DNA of 64,000 bases from Kitasatospora atroaurantiaca (GCF_007828955.1 NZ_VIVR01000001.1:2852001-2916000), one strand, 5' to 3'. Numbered from the stretch's first letter, positions 27,699 through 36,953 are shown. Notes: generated by a model not told the origin, from the sequence alone. A program made the numbers and translations.

Positions 27699-29279
27699 AT
27701 GACCGAGGCGCCGTACGACCCGCACACCACCGCCGGCAAGCTCGCCGACCTGCGGCGCAGGCTCGACGAGGCGGTGCACTCCGGCTCCGCCGCAGCCGTC
27801 GAGAAGCAGCACGCCAAGGGCAAGCTGACGGCCCGTGAGCGGGTCGTGGAGCTGCTGGACGAGGACTCCTTCGTGGAGTTCGACGAGTTCGCCCGGCATC
27901 GCTCCACCAACTTCGGCCAGCAGAAGAACCGGCCGTACGGCGACGGCGTGGTCACCGGCTACGGCACGGTGGACGGCCGCCCGGTCGCCGTCTTCGCCCA
28001 GGACTTCACCGTCTTCGGCGGCTCGCTCGGCGAGGTGTTCGGCGAGAAGATCGTCAAGGTGATGGACTTCGCCCTGAAGACCGGCTGCCCGGTCATCGGC
28101 ATCAACGACTCCGGCGGCGCCCGCATCCAGGAGGGCGTGGTCTCGCTCGGCCTGTACGGCGAGATCTTCCGGCGGAACGTGCACGCCTCCGGCGTCATCC
28201 CGCAGATCTCGCTGATCATGGGCCCGTGCGCGGGCGGCGCGGTGTACTCCCCCGCGATCACCGACTTCGTGGTGATGGCCGACCAGACCTCGCACATGTT
28301 CATCACCGGCCCGGACGTCATCAAGACCGTCACCGGCGAGGACGTCGGCATGGAGGAGCTGGGCGGCGCCCGCACCCACAACGCCAAGTCCGGTGTCGCG
28401 CACCACCTGGCCGCCGACGAGAAGGAGGCCGTCGAGTACGTCAAGAACCTCCTCTCGTACCTGCCCTCCAACAACCTCTCGGACCCGCCGGCCTACCCCG
28501 AGGAGGCCGACCTCACGATCACCGAGGAGGACCTCGAACTCGACACCCTCGTGCCGGACTCGGCGAACCAGCCGTACGACATGCACAAGGTCATCGAGCA
28601 CATCCTGGACGACGGCGAGTTCCTGGAGACCCAGGCGCTGTACGCCGGCAACATCCTCACCGGCTTCGGCCGGGTCGAGGGCCACCCCGTCGGCATCGTC
28701 GGCAACCAGCCGATGGACCTGGCCGGCTGCCTGGACATCGCGGCCAGCGAGAAGGCCGCGCGCTTCGTCCGGACCTGTGACAGCTTCAACATCCCGGTGC
28801 TGACCTTCGTGGACGTCCCCGGCTTCCTGCCCGGCACCGGCCAGGAGTGGGACGGCATCATCCGCCGCGGCGCCAAGCTGATCTACGCCTACGCCGAGGC
28901 CACCGTCCCGCTGATCACCGTGATCACCCGCAAGGCCTTCGGCGGCGCGTACGACGTGATGGGCTCCAAGCACCTGGGCGCGGACCTCAACCTGGCCTGG
29001 CCGACCGCCCAGATCGCCGTCATGGGCGCGCAGGGCGCGGTCAACATCCTGCACCGCCGCGAGCTCGCCGAGGCCGAGGATGTCGACGCCAAGCGGGCCG
29101 AGCTGCTGGCCTCCTACGAGGACACCCTGCTCAACCCGTACCTGGCCGCCGAGCGCGGCTACGTGGACGCGGTGATCGCGCCGTCCGAGACCCGCCGGCA
29201 CATCGTGCGCGGACTGCGGGCGCTGCGCGGCAAGCGCGAGGTACTGCCGCCCAAGAAGCACGGCAACATTCCCCTGTAA
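27699..29279 (+). CDS. pccB: Acyl-CoA carboxylase carboxyltransferase (beta) subunit, propionyl-CoA type
   Basis: 526 residues. The beta subunit moves the carboxyl group from biotin to propionyl- or acetyl-CoA. N-terminal and C-terminal carboxyltransferase halves are recognisable by [54 protein letters not shown] and [18 protein letters not shown]. The ATG at 27699 has AGGGAG nine bases upstream. The epsilon-subunit gene follows 24 bases later, which is typical of actinomycete propionyl-CoA carboxylases. It feeds methylmalonyl-CoA to polyketide and odd-chain metabolism. Confidence 0.94.
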   Translation: MTEAPYDPHTTAGKLADLRRRLDEAVHSGSAAAVEKQHAKGKLTARERVVELLDEDSFVEFDEFARHRSTNFGQQKNRPYGDGVVTGYGTVDGRPVAVFAQDFTVFGGSLGEVFGEKIVKVMDFALKTGCPVIGINDSGGARIQEGVVSLGLYGEIFRRNVHASGVIPQISLIMGPCAGGAVYSPAITDFVVMADQTSHMFITGPDVIKTVTGEDVGMEELGGARTHNAKSGVAHHLAADEKEAVEYVKNLLSYLPSNNLSDPPAYPEEADLTITEEDLELDTLVPDSANQPYDMHKVIEHILDDGEFLETQALYAGNILTGFGRVEGHPVGIVGNQPMDLAGCLDIAASEKAARFVRTCDSFNIPVLTFVDVPGFLPGTGQEWDGIIRRGAKLIYAYAEATVPLITVITRKAFGGAYDVMGSKHLGADLNLAWPTAQIAVMGAQGAVNILHRRELAEAEDVDAKRAELLASYEDTLLNPYLAAERGYVDAVIAPSETRRHIVRGLRALRGKREVLPPKKHGNIPL

Positions 29280-29303
29280 GCAGCTGTTGGGAGAGAATTG
29301 AGC

Positions 29304-29522
29304 ATGCCTCCGATCCAGGTGCTGCACGGGCAGCCGACCCCCGAGGAGCTGGCCACCGTCCTGGCGGTGGTCTCAGCCCGGGCCGCCGCAGCGCAGGCCG
29401 CCGCCGAGGCGGCCCGCCGTGCGGGCGGCCCGGCCTCCGCGTGGAACGACCGGGCCCGGCGCCTGCGCCACGTCCCGAAGCCGGGCCTCAACGCCTGGCG
29501 CACCTCCGGCTGGGCCGGATAG
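29304..29522 (+). CDS. pccE: Acyl-CoA carboxylase epsilon subunit
   Basis: 72 residues. QVLHGQPTPEELATVLAVV at the start and the Trp-rich end (SAWNDRARRLRHVP, NAWRTSGWAG) are the pattern of actinomycete acyl-CoA carboxylase epsilon subunits, which bind the beta subunit and raise activity. GGGAGAG precedes the ATG at normal distance. It is co-transcribed with pccB and followed by a very strong hairpin, so these two form one unit. Confidence 0.9.
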   Translation: MPPIQVLHGQPTPEELATVLAVVSARAAAAQAAAEAARRAGGPASAWNDRARRLRHVPKPGLNAWRTSGWAG

Positions 29523-29530
29523 CAAACAGC

Positions 29531-29567
29531 GCTGCGGGGCCGGGGTTTCGAACCCCGGCCCCGCAGC
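29531..29567. terminator. Strong intrinsic terminator
   Basis: Arms GCTGCGGGGCCGGGGTT and AACCCCGGCCCCGCAGC around a three-base loop (TCG), directly after pccE. The apex resembles a tRNA T-arm (GGTTTCGAACC) but no tRNA body is present. Confidence 0.92.
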
Positions 29568-29674
29568 GCGTTCCCGCCTTGTGGGTGACCAGCCCGTACC
29601 CCACCCGTGGGGACCGGAAGAACTGAGTACGGATACTCAAGCGCCCGGCCCGCCGCCCGGCGCAGGCTGGTGAG

Positions 29675-29800
29675 GTGCTCTGGTCAGATCCCCGCGACGA
29701 GTCCTCGCCCGAAAGCCGCCGGGTGCAGCAGATGCTGCGCCGGGCCGGCCCGCTGCTCGCGGCGGCCGTGCTGGTGGTCGCCGTACTGCTGATGCTCTGA
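29675..29800 (+). CDS. mmpB: MmpB-like morphogenic membrane micro-protein
   Basis: 41 residues from a GTG start: [16 protein letters not shown], then [10 protein letters not shown] and a C-terminal transmembrane helix ([15 protein letters not shown]). The start LWSDP-acid, the amphipathic QxMLRR link and the location between the carboxylase epsilon gene and maf agree with what I recall of streptomycete MmpB, a small membrane protein with a reported role in morphogenesis. GGTGAG overlaps the region just before the start. All third codon positions but a few are G or C. Too short to be found by length alone. Twenty bases separate it from maf. Confidence 0.7.
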   Translation: MLWSDPRDESSPESRRVQQMLRRAGPLLAAAVLVVAVLLML

Positions 29801-29820
29801 GACCGCTTACGCTGGGCCGC

Positions 29821-30417
29821 ATGACCCACCGCATCGTCGTGCTCGCCTCCGCCTCCCCCGCCCGTCTCGGGCTGCTGCGCCAGGCCGGGCTGGACCCGCA
29901 GGTACTGGTCAGCGGGGTCGACGAGGACGCGCTGACCGCACCGACGCCGGGCGAGCTGGCCCTGGTGCTGGCCGAGGCCAAGGCCCAGGCGGTCGCCGGC
30001 GGGCTGTCGGACGGCCAGCTGGTGATCGGCTGCGACTCCGTGCTGGAGCTGGACGGCCAGGCGCTGGGCAAGCCCGCCGACGCCGCCGAGGCACTCGCCC
30101 GCTGGCGGTCGATGCGCGGCCGGGACGGCGTGCTGCGGACCGGCCACTGTGTGATCGACACGGCGACGGGCAAGCAGTCCTCGGCGACGGCCTCCACCAC
30201 CGTGCGGTTCGGCAACCCGGACGACGACGAGGTGGCCGCGTACATCGCCTCGGGCGAACCCCTGCACGTGGCCGGGGCGTTCACCCTGGACGGACGCTCG
30301 GCGCCGTTCGTCGACGGCATCGACGGCGACCCGGGCAACGTCATCGGCCTCTCGCTGCCGCTGCTGCGGCGGCTGCTGGCCGACATCGGCGTCCGGATCA
30401 CCGACCTCTGGGTCTGA
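29821..30417 (+). CDS. maf: Maf family nucleotide pyrophosphatase
   Basis: 198 residues. Maf proteins hydrolyse non-canonical nucleoside triphosphates to monophosphates. The N-terminal [17 protein letters not shown] contains the SxSPxR phosphate-binding motif, and [18 protein letters not shown] carries the catalytic Asp. [19 protein letters not shown] and [14 protein letters not shown] close the domain. The ATG is seven bases after TACGCT (29808-29813), so a leaderless transcript is likely. Confidence 0.92.
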   Translation: MTHRIVVLASASPARLGLLRQAGLDPQVLVSGVDEDALTAPTPGELALVLAEAKAQAVAGGLSDGQLVIGCDSVLELDGQALGKPADAAEALARWRSMRGRDGVLRTGHCVIDTATGKQSSATASTTVRFGNPDDDEVAAYIASGEPLHVAGAFTLDGRSAPFVDGIDGDPGNVIGLSLPLLRRLLADIGVRITDLWV

Positions 30418-30454
30418 CGGAACAGACCGGGCTGAGCAACCGTCAGCCGGTGGC

Positions 30455-30564
30455 GGGCGCGTACTGCCCGGGTAGAGCTCCAACTGCCTGTCCGGGCTGA
30501 CCGCTCCCTTGTGCAGTGCCGAGGCGTCGTCGGCGAAGAGCTCGGGTGGGGTCCGGACCATCAT
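30455..30564 (-). pseudogene. Possible remnant of an alpha/beta-hydrolase gene
   Basis: The minus strand encodes MMVRTPPELFADDASALHKG then AVSPDRQLELYPGST. The helix ending in ALHKxxxSPDRQLELYPGSxHG resembles the region before the catalytic His of dienelactone-hydrolase-like enzymes, and third positions are mostly G or C for about 35 codons. The frame then turns into Pro/Arg-rich shadow sequence over maf, and the expected HG does not follow. The rest of the 30418-30719 gap holds only the promoter of the next gene. A weak call. Confidence 0.3.
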
Positions 30565-30719
30565 GGGTTCGGGCCCGGGAGAAGTAAGAGGGTGGATTCC
30601 GGATTCCTGCTGCGGATCCGGACAGATCCGGGCGCGAACATCTGTCGCACCGATCCACCACCGACGGCGGACCGCCCCGATAGGCTGGCGCCGCCGTCGA
30701 GTCGGGAAGGAGCCGGGGG

Positions 30720-31466
30720 ATGACCGACAGCGTGCTCAACGTGGTGCTCGGCCTGGTGGCCAGCACCATCAGCGCAGGCCTCGGCTGGCTGGCCCAGAAC
30801 CTGCGCCGCCGCCGGCGGCTGGAGCGCGTCCGGGAGTTCTTCGGAATGCCCGGCCAGACCGAGTGCCTGCTGGTGGTCAACCGCCGCGGGGGCTCGCCCA
30901 CTTCGAAGAACGTCTCACGCAACGACGTGTACGCGCTGATGGAGTTGGCGACCCTGGTGAAAGAGTGCGGCGCACAGGCGGATGTCGTGGCGCACGACGA
31001 GGTACGCCAAGGACTGGGCGCCAAGGCGGAGTTCTGCCTCGGCGGCCCGGGCAGCAACGACCGTACGGCCGCACATCTGGCCAACTGGCTGCCCGGGGTC
31101 CGGTTCGTCCCCAAGCCCGACCCGCCCTACGGCGACACCATCTCGGTGGGCGGGGAGGAGTTCCGCCGCTCCGAACCGACCAGCGCCGCCGGCGACCGGG
31201 TCTACGTCCTGCTGGCCCGGCTGCACGCGGGGCCGGACAGCCGGCCGGTCTTCCTGATCTCGGGCCAGACGGCGACCTCGAACCACGCGGCCGTCCGCTA
31301 CCTGGTGGCCAACCACCGCAAACTGGCCCGCCGCTACGCCACCGACAAGACCTTCGCCCTCGTCCTCCGGGTGGTCAGCCCGGAGGCGTACGGACCGGAC
31401 GTCGTCGAGCTGGCGGCCGACGTCACCGCGGCGGCGACGGCCGAGCCGGCGGCGGTCGCGGCATGA
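30720..31466 (+). CDS. Membrane-anchored protein of unknown function
   Basis: 248 residues. The N-terminal hydrophobic segment (VLNVVLGLVASTISAGLGWL) is followed by RRRRRLERVR, so the bulk is predicted cytoplasmic. The middle has ECLLVVNRRGGSPTSKNVSRNDVYALM split over two strands, AEFCLGGPGSNDRTAAHLANW and VFLISGQTATSNHAAVRYL. The FLISGQTATSNHAA and GGPGSND patterns look like a Rossmann-type nucleotide-binding fold similar to prokaryotic sensing or SLOG-like domains, but I cannot place it in a family. AAGGAG precedes the ATG at seven bases. It lies between maf and the carboxylase alpha gene, a position I recall being conserved in streptomycetes. Confidence 0.75.
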   Translation: MTDSVLNVVLGLVASTISAGLGWLAQNLRRRRRLERVREFFGMPGQTECLLVVNRRGGSPTSKNVSRNDVYALMELATLVKECGAQADVVAHDEVRQGLGAKAEFCLGGPGSNDRTAAHLANWLPGVRFVPKPDPPYGDTISVGGEEFRRSEPTSAAGDRVYVLLARLHAGPDSRPVFLISGQTATSNHAAVRYLVANHRKLARRYATDKTFALVLRVVSPEAYGPDVVELAADVTAAATAEPAAVAA

Positions 31467-31686
31467 GCTGTGGCCGAGACCACATCCCCGGTCCGGCCCC
31501 TCAAGCCCGCCTCAAGCCGTCGCGGACCGGCGCGCGTAGCGTCTCTACCAGCGGAGCATCCCGCTCCGTGCTCAAGTGATCACGAATACGCGTCACGCTC
31601 CGTGTGGGCAAGCTCACCACCTGGGGCTACTCGCCGGTACGACCCCACAATCCCTAGACTCAACGAGGTTCAAGAAGGGAGCCACA

Positions 31687-33462
31687 GTGCGCAAGGTGCT
31701 CATCGCCAACCGCGGAGAAATCGCCGTCCGCGTCGCCCGGGCCTGCTCGGATTCCGGTATCGCCAGCGTCGCCGTTTACGCCGAGCCGGACCGGGATGCG
31801 CTGCACGTCCGCGCGGCCGACGAGGCCTACGCGCTCGGCGGCGACACCCCCGCGACCAGCTACCTGGACATCGCCAAGGTGCTCAAGGCGGCAGCCGACT
31901 CCGGTGCGGACGCCGTCCACCCGGGTTACGGCTTCCTCTCCGAGAACGCCGAGTTCGCCCAGGCCGTCATCGACGCGGGCCTCACCTGGATCGGCCCGCC
32001 GCCGCAGGCCATCCGCGACCTCGGTGACAAGGTCACCGCCCGGCACGTGGCCCAGCGCGCCGGTGCCCCGCTGGTCGCCGGTACGCCGGACCCGGTCGCG
32101 GGTGCCGACGAGGTCGTCGCGTTCGCCCAGGAGCACGGCCTGCCGGTCGCCATCAAGGCGGCCTTCGGCGGTGGCGGTCGCGGCCTCAAGGTCGCCCGCA
32201 CGCTGGAGGAGATCCCGGAGCTGTTCGAGTCCGCCGTCCGCGAGGCGGTCGCCGCCTTCGGTCGCGGCGAGTGCTTCGTCGAGCGCTACCTGGACAACCC
32301 GCGGCACGTCGAGACCCAGTGTCTGGCCGACCAGCACGGCAACGTGGTCGTCGTCTCGACCCGTGACTGCTCGCTGCAGCGCCGCCACCAGAAGCTGGTC
32401 GAGGAGGCCCCCGCGCCGTTCCTCACCGAGGAGCAGAACGCGGAGCTGTACCGCGCCTCCAAGGCGATCCTGCGCGAGGCGGGCTACGTCGGCGCCGGTA
32501 CCTGCGAGTTCCTGGTCGCCCAGGACGGGCTGATCTCCTTCCTGGAGGTCAACACCCGTCTGCAGGTCGAGCACCCGGTCTCCGAGGAGGTCACCGGCAT
32601 CGACCTGGTCCGCGAGATGTTCCGGATCGCCGACGGCGAGGAGCTCGGGTACGACGACCCGGAGGTGCGCGGTCACTCGATCGAGTTCCGCATCAACGGC
32701 GAGGACCCGGGCCGCAACTTCCTCCCGGCCCCCGGCACGGTCACGCTGTTCGCCCCGCCGTCCGGCCCGGGCGTCCGCCTGGACGCCGGCGTCGAGACCG
32801 GCTCGGTCATCGGCCCGGCCTGGGACTCGCTGCTCGCCAAGCTGATCGTCACCGGCGCCACCCGCAAGCAGGCGCTGCAGCGTGCCGCGCGTGCCCTGGC
32901 CGAGTTCAAGGTGGAGGGCATGGCCACCGCCATCCCGTTCCACCAGGCGGTCGTCACCGACCCGGCGTTCGCGCCGGAGGTGCACGGCAGCGACGAGGCG
33001 TTCAAGGTCTTCACCCGCTGGATCGAGACCGAGTTCGACAACACCATCCCGGCGTTCACGGGCGCGGGCGGGGAGGCCGAGGAGGCCGACCAGCGCGAGA
33101 CCGTGGTGGTCGAGGTCGGCGGCAAGCGGATCGAGGTCTCGCTGCCCTCGTCCCTGGGCGTCTCCTCCGCTCCGGCGGCGGGCGCGGCCGGCGGTGCGAA
33201 GGCCAAGCGGCGGGTCGGTACCAAGAAGGCCGGCTCGGCCGTCAGCGGTGACACGCTGGCCTCGCCGATGCAGGGCACCATCGTCAAGGTCGCCGTCGAG
33301 GAGGGCCAGGTCGTCGCCGAGGGCGAGCTGATCGTGGTCCTGGAGGCGATGAAGATGGAGCAGCCGCTGAACGCCCACAAGGCCGGCACCATCGTCGGTC
33401 TGAAGGCCGAGGTCGGCGCGAGCGTCAGCAGCGGCGCGGCGCTCTGCGAGATCAAGGACTAG
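31687..33462 (+). CDS. accA2: Acyl-CoA carboxylase alpha subunit (biotin carboxylase plus biotin carrier)
   Basis: 591 residues. The N-terminal ATP-grasp biotin carboxylase begins [20 protein letters not shown] and has [26 protein letters not shown] and [22 protein letters not shown] landmarks. A linker leads to a C-terminal biotinyl domain with the biotinylated Lys near residue 556 in [11 protein letters not shown]. It carboxylates its own biotin for transfer by the beta subunit. The GTG at 31687 follows GAAGGGAG with about eight bases of spacing; upstream residues do not match the family. A terminator is about 90 bases downstream. Confidence 0.95.
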   Translation: MRKVLIANRGEIAVRVARACSDSGIASVAVYAEPDRDALHVRAADEAYALGGDTPATSYLDIAKVLKAAADSGADAVHPGYGFLSENAEFAQAVIDAGLTWIGPPPQAIRDLGDKVTARHVAQRAGAPLVAGTPDPVAGADEVVAFAQEHGLPVAIKAAFGGGGRGLKVARTLEEIPELFESAVREAVAAFGRGECFVERYLDNPRHVETQCLADQHGNVVVVSTRDCSLQRRHQKLVEEAPAPFLTEEQNAELYRASKAILREAGYVGAGTCEFLVAQDGLISFLEVNTRLQVEHPVSEEVTGIDLVREMFRIADGEELGYDDPEVRGHSIEFRINGEDPGRNFLPAPGTVTLFAPPSGPGVRLDAGVETGSVIGPAWDSLLAKLIVTGATRKQALQRAARALAEFKVEGMATAIPFHQAVVTDPAFAPEVHGSDEAFKVFTRWIETEFDNTIPAFTGAGGEAEEADQRETVVVEVGGKRIEVSLPSSLGVSSAPAAGAAGGAKAKRRVGTKKAGSAVSGDTLASPMQGTIVKVAVEEGQVVAEGELIVVLEAMKMEQPLNAHKAGTIVGLKAEVGASVSSGAALCEIKD

Positions 33463-33478
33463 TCAGGGCAACCACCAC

Positions 33479-33669
33479 GGGCGCGGGGCTCTGTTTGATC
33501 AACCGAGCGCGCGAACCGGAAGACTCCGGCCCTTGGGTGGACCGCTCTGAACAAGAGGCACCCCGAAGCCATCGTGCGCTACGGGGTGCCTCTTGCCGTC
33601 CGCTGAGCCGTGACGGGTCGCAGCCTTCCGGTTTCGCGCACGCAGTTGATCAAGCAGAGCCCCGCGCCC
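33479..33669. repeat. 45-bp imperfect inverted repeat flanking a terminator
   Basis: The left arm (33479-33522) starts GGGCGCGGGGCTCTGTTTGA and ends GCGCGAACCGGAAG. The right arm (33625-33669) is its reverse complement with a few mismatches (CTTCCGGTTTCGCGC to CAGAGCCCCGCGCCC). The GC-rich tips match the dispersed element at 8.9 and 14.3 kb, and the inner end CTTCCGGTTTCGC also recurs at 14419. It may be a MITE-like or REP-like unit. Confidence 0.7.
33552..33595. terminator. Terminator hairpin inside the inverted repeat
   Basis: CAAGAGGCACCCCG / CGGGGTGCCTCTTG arms of 14 bases with a 16-base loop, between the carboxylase alpha gene and the convergent DeoR regulator gene; can serve both directions. 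Confidence 0.8.
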
Positions 33670-33696
33670 CTGTTGTGCTGCCCTGGGTGCGTACGT

Positions 33697-34638
33697 CTAC
33701 CGCACGCGCGGGGCGCCAAGCTCCGCGAGGCGGGTGGGCGGGCCGCCGTGGGCTCCGGGGCGGCGCTGGCCGGGCAGCGGGGCACCGCCTGAGGGCGGCC
33801 CGCTCCGCCGCGGCGCGACCGGCGTCGGCGGGTGCACCGGCTCCTCGACGGGGAGCCCGAGCGGGGCGACGGCGATCTGGACGCCGCAGTCCGCCAGGGC
33901 GTCCAGCTCGCGGGCGGTCGGGTCGTCCGCGGCGGCGTGCTCGTCCGTCACCAGGCGGGTGATCGCCTCGGTGGGGACGGTCTGGAACATGGTGTCCGCG
34001 CCGAGCTTGGTGTGGTCGGCGAGGACGATGACCTCGGCAGCCGACTGCACCAGTGCCCGGTCCACGCTCGCGGAGAGCATGTTGGTGGTCGACAGGCCGC
34101 GCTCGGCCGTCAGCCCACTGCCGGAGATGAAGGCCTTGGAGACGCGCAGGCCGTGCAGGGACTGCTCGGCCCCGCTGCCCACCAGGGCGTAGTTGGAGCC
34201 GCGCAGGGTGCCGCCGGTCATCACCACCTCGACCCGGTTGGCGTGCGCCAGCGCCTGGGCGACCAGCAGCGAGTTGGTGACCACCGTCAGCCCGGGCACC
34301 CGGGCGAGACGGCGGGCCAGCTCCTGGGTGGTGGTGCCGGCGCCGACCACCACGGCGTCGCCCTCCTCGACCAGGCCGGCCGCGAGATCGGCGATCGCGC
34401 TCTTCTCGGCCGCGGCGAGATGGGTCTTCTGCGGGTAGCCGGGCTCCCGGCTGAAGCCGCCGGGGAGCACCGCGCCGCCGTGCCGGCGGTCGAGCAGCCC
34501 TTCGGCCTCCAGGGCCCGGACGTCTCGGCGTACGGTGACTTCGGAGGTCTGGACGACGCGGGCCAGCTCGCGGAGCGACACGGCTCCGTTGGCGCGCACC
34601 ATTTCGAGGATCAACTGGCGACGTTCTGCTGCAAACAC
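33697..34638 (-). CDS. DeoR/GlpR-family transcriptional regulator
   Basis: 313 residues. The N-terminal DeoR helix-turn-helix reads AERRQLILEMVRANGAVSLR then VVQTSEVTVRRDVRALEAEG. The C-terminal DeoR sensor domain has VGAGTTTQELARRL, VVTNSLLVAQALA and SGSGLTAERGLST, a sugar-phosphate-binding isomerase-like fold. A Pro/Gly/Arg-rich tail of about 60 residues ends the protein. The GTG start at 34638 has no clear ribosome-binding site. It is the nearest DeoR-type regulator to the pnp, phosphomutase and deoC genes, so it could bind the shared palindrome in their promoters; that is inference. Confidence 0.88.
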   Translation of the reverse strand: MFAAERRQLILEMVRANGAVSLRELARVVQTSEVTVRRDVRALEAEGLLDRRHGGAVLPGGFSREPGYPQKTHLAAAEKSAIADLAAGLVEEGDAVVVGAGTTTQELARRLARVPGLTVVTNSLLVAQALAHANRVEVVMTGGTLRGSNYALVGSGAEQSLHGLRVSKAFISGSGLTAERGLSTTNMLSASVDRALVQSAAEVIVLADHTKLGADTMFQTVPTEAITRLVTDEHAAADDPTARELDALADCGVQIAVAPLGLPVEEPVHPPTPVAPRRSGPPSGGAPLPGQRRPGAHGGPPTRLAELGAPRVR

Positions 34639-34825
34639 AGAACCGACGGTAACCGAATGACCGTCTGCTTTCAGGCGTTTGCAGCTGGTAACGGGAATTG
34701 CTCACCTCGGAGCAGCGCACGGCCGTACAATACGCGCCGTCAACAAGGGGGGTACGCGCTCCGCCGGGCGGGTGAAACGGCTGAGGCGGCCGCCCCGGGC
34801 GACCGCCTCAACTCAGGTCCGCAGC

Positions 34826-36271
34826 TCAGGAGTCCGAGCCCTCGCGCTTCCGGATGTGCAGCTGGCGCGCGGCCTCGGCGGTGGAACCGGACAGGGACGG
34901 GTAGACCGTGAAGGCACCGGCCACCTGTTCGACCGTCAAGTTGTTGTCCACGGCGAGCGAGATCGAGTGAATGAGTTCACTGGCGCGCGGGGCGACGACC
35001 ACACCGCCGACCACGATGCCCGTGCCGGGGCGGCAGAACAGCTTCACGAAGCCGTCCCTGATGCCCTGCATCTTCGCCCGCGGGTTGCCCCGCAGCGGGA
35101 GCTTCACCTCGACGGCGTCCATCTTCCCGCAGGAGACGTCCGCGGCCGTGTAGCCGACGGTCGCGATCTCCGGGTCGGTGAAGACGTTGGAGGACACGGT
35201 CTTGAGGTTGAGCGGCTGCACGGCGTCGCCCAGGGCGTGGTACATCGCGATCCGGCCCTGCATGGCGGCGACGGAGGCGAGCATGAAGACGCCGGTGCAG
35301 TCACCGGCCGCGTAGACGCCGGGGGCCGAGGTGCGGGAGACCCGGTCGACCTTGATCTGTCCCCAGTCGTTGAGCTTGACGCCCGCCTCCTCCAGGCCCA
35401 TCTCGGCCGTGTTGGGGATCGAGCCGACCGCCATCAGGCAGTGGGTGCCCTTGATGACCTGGCCGTCCGCAAGGGTGACCTCGACGTGGTCGCCCACGCG
35501 CTTGGCGCCCTCGGCACGGGCCCGGCTCATCACGTTCATCCCGCGACGGCGGAAGACCTCCTCGAGCACCTCGGCGGCGTCCGGGTCCTCGCCGGGGAGC
35601 ACGCGGTCGCGGGAGGAGACCAGGGTGACCTTGGAGCCGAGCGCCTGGTACGCGCCGGCGAACTCGGCACCGGTGACACCGGAACCGACCACGATCAGCT
35701 CACGCGGCAGCTCGTCCAGGTCGTAGACCTGCGTCCAGGTGAGGATGCGCTCGCCGTCGGGCTGGGCGTCGGGGAGCTCGCGCGGGTGGGCGCCGGTCGC
35801 GATCAGGACGGCGTCGGCACGCAGGGACTCGGTCGTGCCGTCGGCGGCCTCGACGACGACCTCGCGGGAGCCGTCCACGGCCTGGCCGCCGGAACCGAGG
35901 CGGCCCTTTCCGCGCAGGACCGTCACCCCGGCCCGGGTGACGGACTGGGTGATGTCGTGGGACTGGGCGATCGCGAGGCGCTTGACCCGTCGGTTCACCT
36001 TGCCGAGGTCGACGCCCACCACCCGGGCGGCCTTCTCCAGCGGCGGCGTGTCATCGGCGACGATGATGCCGAGTTCCTCGTAGGAGCTGTCGAAGGTGGT
36101 CATCACCTCCGCGGTGGCGATCAGCGTCTTGGACGGTACGCAGTCCGACAGCACCGCCGATCCGCCCAGACCGTCGCGGTCGACAACGGTCACCTCCGCG
36201 CCGAGCTGGGCAGCAACAAGTGCCGCCTCGTATCCGCCGGGTCCGCCACCGATGATCACGATCCGAGTCAC
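34826..36271 (-). CDS. NAD(P)H-quinone dehydrogenase, LpdA-like flavoprotein
   Basis: 481 residues of the pyridine-nucleotide disulfide oxidoreductase fold. FAD binding is by IVIIGGGPGGYEAALVAAQ, NAD binding by ELIVVGSGVTGAEFAG and the second FAD contact by GVYAAGDCTG. The normal redox pair CxxxxC is reduced to GGSAVLSDCVPSK, with one Cys only, so it cannot be a lipoamide dehydrogenase; this matches actinomycete LpdA-type quinone reductases. The GTG at 36271 has GACAAT seven bases upstream, a leaderless arrangement. It is divergent from the gamma-glutamylcyclotransferase gene. Confidence 0.9.
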   Translation of the reverse strand: MTRIVIIGGGPGGYEAALVAAQLGAEVTVVDRDGLGGSAVLSDCVPSKTLIATAEVMTTFDSSYEELGIIVADDTPPLEKAARVVGVDLGKVNRRVKRLAIAQSHDITQSVTRAGVTVLRGKGRLGSGGQAVDGSREVVVEAADGTTESLRADAVLIATGAHPRELPDAQPDGERILTWTQVYDLDELPRELIVVGSGVTGAEFAGAYQALGSKVTLVSSRDRVLPGEDPDAAEVLEEVFRRRGMNVMSRARAEGAKRVGDHVEVTLADGQVIKGTHCLMAVGSIPNTAEMGLEEAGVKLNDWGQIKVDRVSRTSAPGVYAAGDCTGVFMLASVAAMQGRIAMYHALGDAVQPLNLKTVSSNVFTDPEIATVGYTAADVSCGKMDAVEVKLPLRGNPRAKMQGIRDGFVKLFCRPGTGIVVGGVVVAPRASELIHSISLAVDNNLTVEQVAGAFTVYPSLSGSTAEAARQLHIRKREGSDS

Positions 36272-36402
36272 GTGCACCATTGTCCCGCACGCCGAGACCG
36301 GCGCCACGCCGGGGCCGTTGCAATGTGCTCATATCCGAACGAGTGTGACGGTGAGCACTCCCTGGCCCCGTCGCACGACAGGCTCTCCCGTAGGCTGACG
36401 GC

Positions 36403-36840
36403 ATGTCCCTCTACGCCGCGTACGCCACCAATCTCGATGCCCGGCAGATGAGCCGGCGGGCCCCGCACTCCCCGCTGCGCGGCACCGGCTGGCTCGACGG
36501 CTGGCGGCTGACCTTCGGTGGCGAGCAGCTGGGCTGGGAGGGCTCGTTGGCCACGGTGGTCGAGGACGAGAAGGAGCAGGTCTTCGTCTCGCTTTACGAC
36601 GTGGCGCCGATGGACGCGGACGGCCTGGACCGGTGGGAGGGCGTGCAGCTCGGCATCTACCGGAAGATCAAGCTGCGGGCGCACACGCTGGACGGCGACA
36701 TCCCGGTCTGGACGTACGTACTGAACGACTACGAGGGCGGGCTGCCGGCCGCTCGCTACCTCGGACTGATCGCGGACGCGGCCGAGAGTGCGGGCGCACC
36801 CCACGACTACGTGCTTGACCTGCGACGACGTCCCTGCTGA
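36403..36840 (+). CDS. Gamma-glutamylcyclotransferase-like protein
   Basis: 145 residues of the GGCT (AIG2-like) fold. The N-terminal LYAAYATNLDARQM corresponds to the substrate-loop motif YGSN, here with Ala-Thr replacing Gly-Ser, and ATVVEDEKEQVFVSLYDV carries the region of the catalytic Glu. Later landmarks are LDRWEGVQLGIYRKIKL and YVLNDYEGGLPAARYLG. Substrate is unknown; family members cyclise gamma-glutamyl peptides. The ATG is six bases after TAGGCT (36391-36396), fitting a leaderless transcript. Confidence 0.85.
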   Translation: MSLYAAYATNLDARQMSRRAPHSPLRGTGWLDGWRLTFGGEQLGWEGSLATVVEDEKEQVFVSLYDVAPMDADGLDRWEGVQLGIYRKIKLRAHTLDGDIPVWTYVLNDYEGGLPAARYLGLIADAAESAGAPHDYVLDLRRRPC

Positions 36841-36941
36841 ACGCCATCGTAGATCTCACCAAAGCGGCGGGGCGATATCCGGCCAAACCCTGTCGCTTTG
36901 GGTCAACCGGGTAACGATCCGGCATGGCTTGGGCGGTTTGT

Positions 36942-36953
36942 CTACGCGCGTAG
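36942..36953. promoter_or_regulatory. 12-bp palindrome in the nucleoside phosphorylase promoter
   Basis: CTACGCGCGTAG, a perfect palindrome 12 bases upstream of TATCCT (36966-36971), which itself lies seven bases before the GTG start. The identical palindrome occurs in the deoC promoter at 42952-42963. Both genes act in nucleoside and deoxyribose breakdown, so this is a candidate operator for a shared regulator. Confidence 0.7.

Noticed and set aside
29535..29565. T-arm-like sequence GGGTTTCGAACCC suggesting a tRNA
   Set aside because: It is the apex of a 17-base-arm terminator hairpin; no acceptor, D or anticodon arms are present around it.
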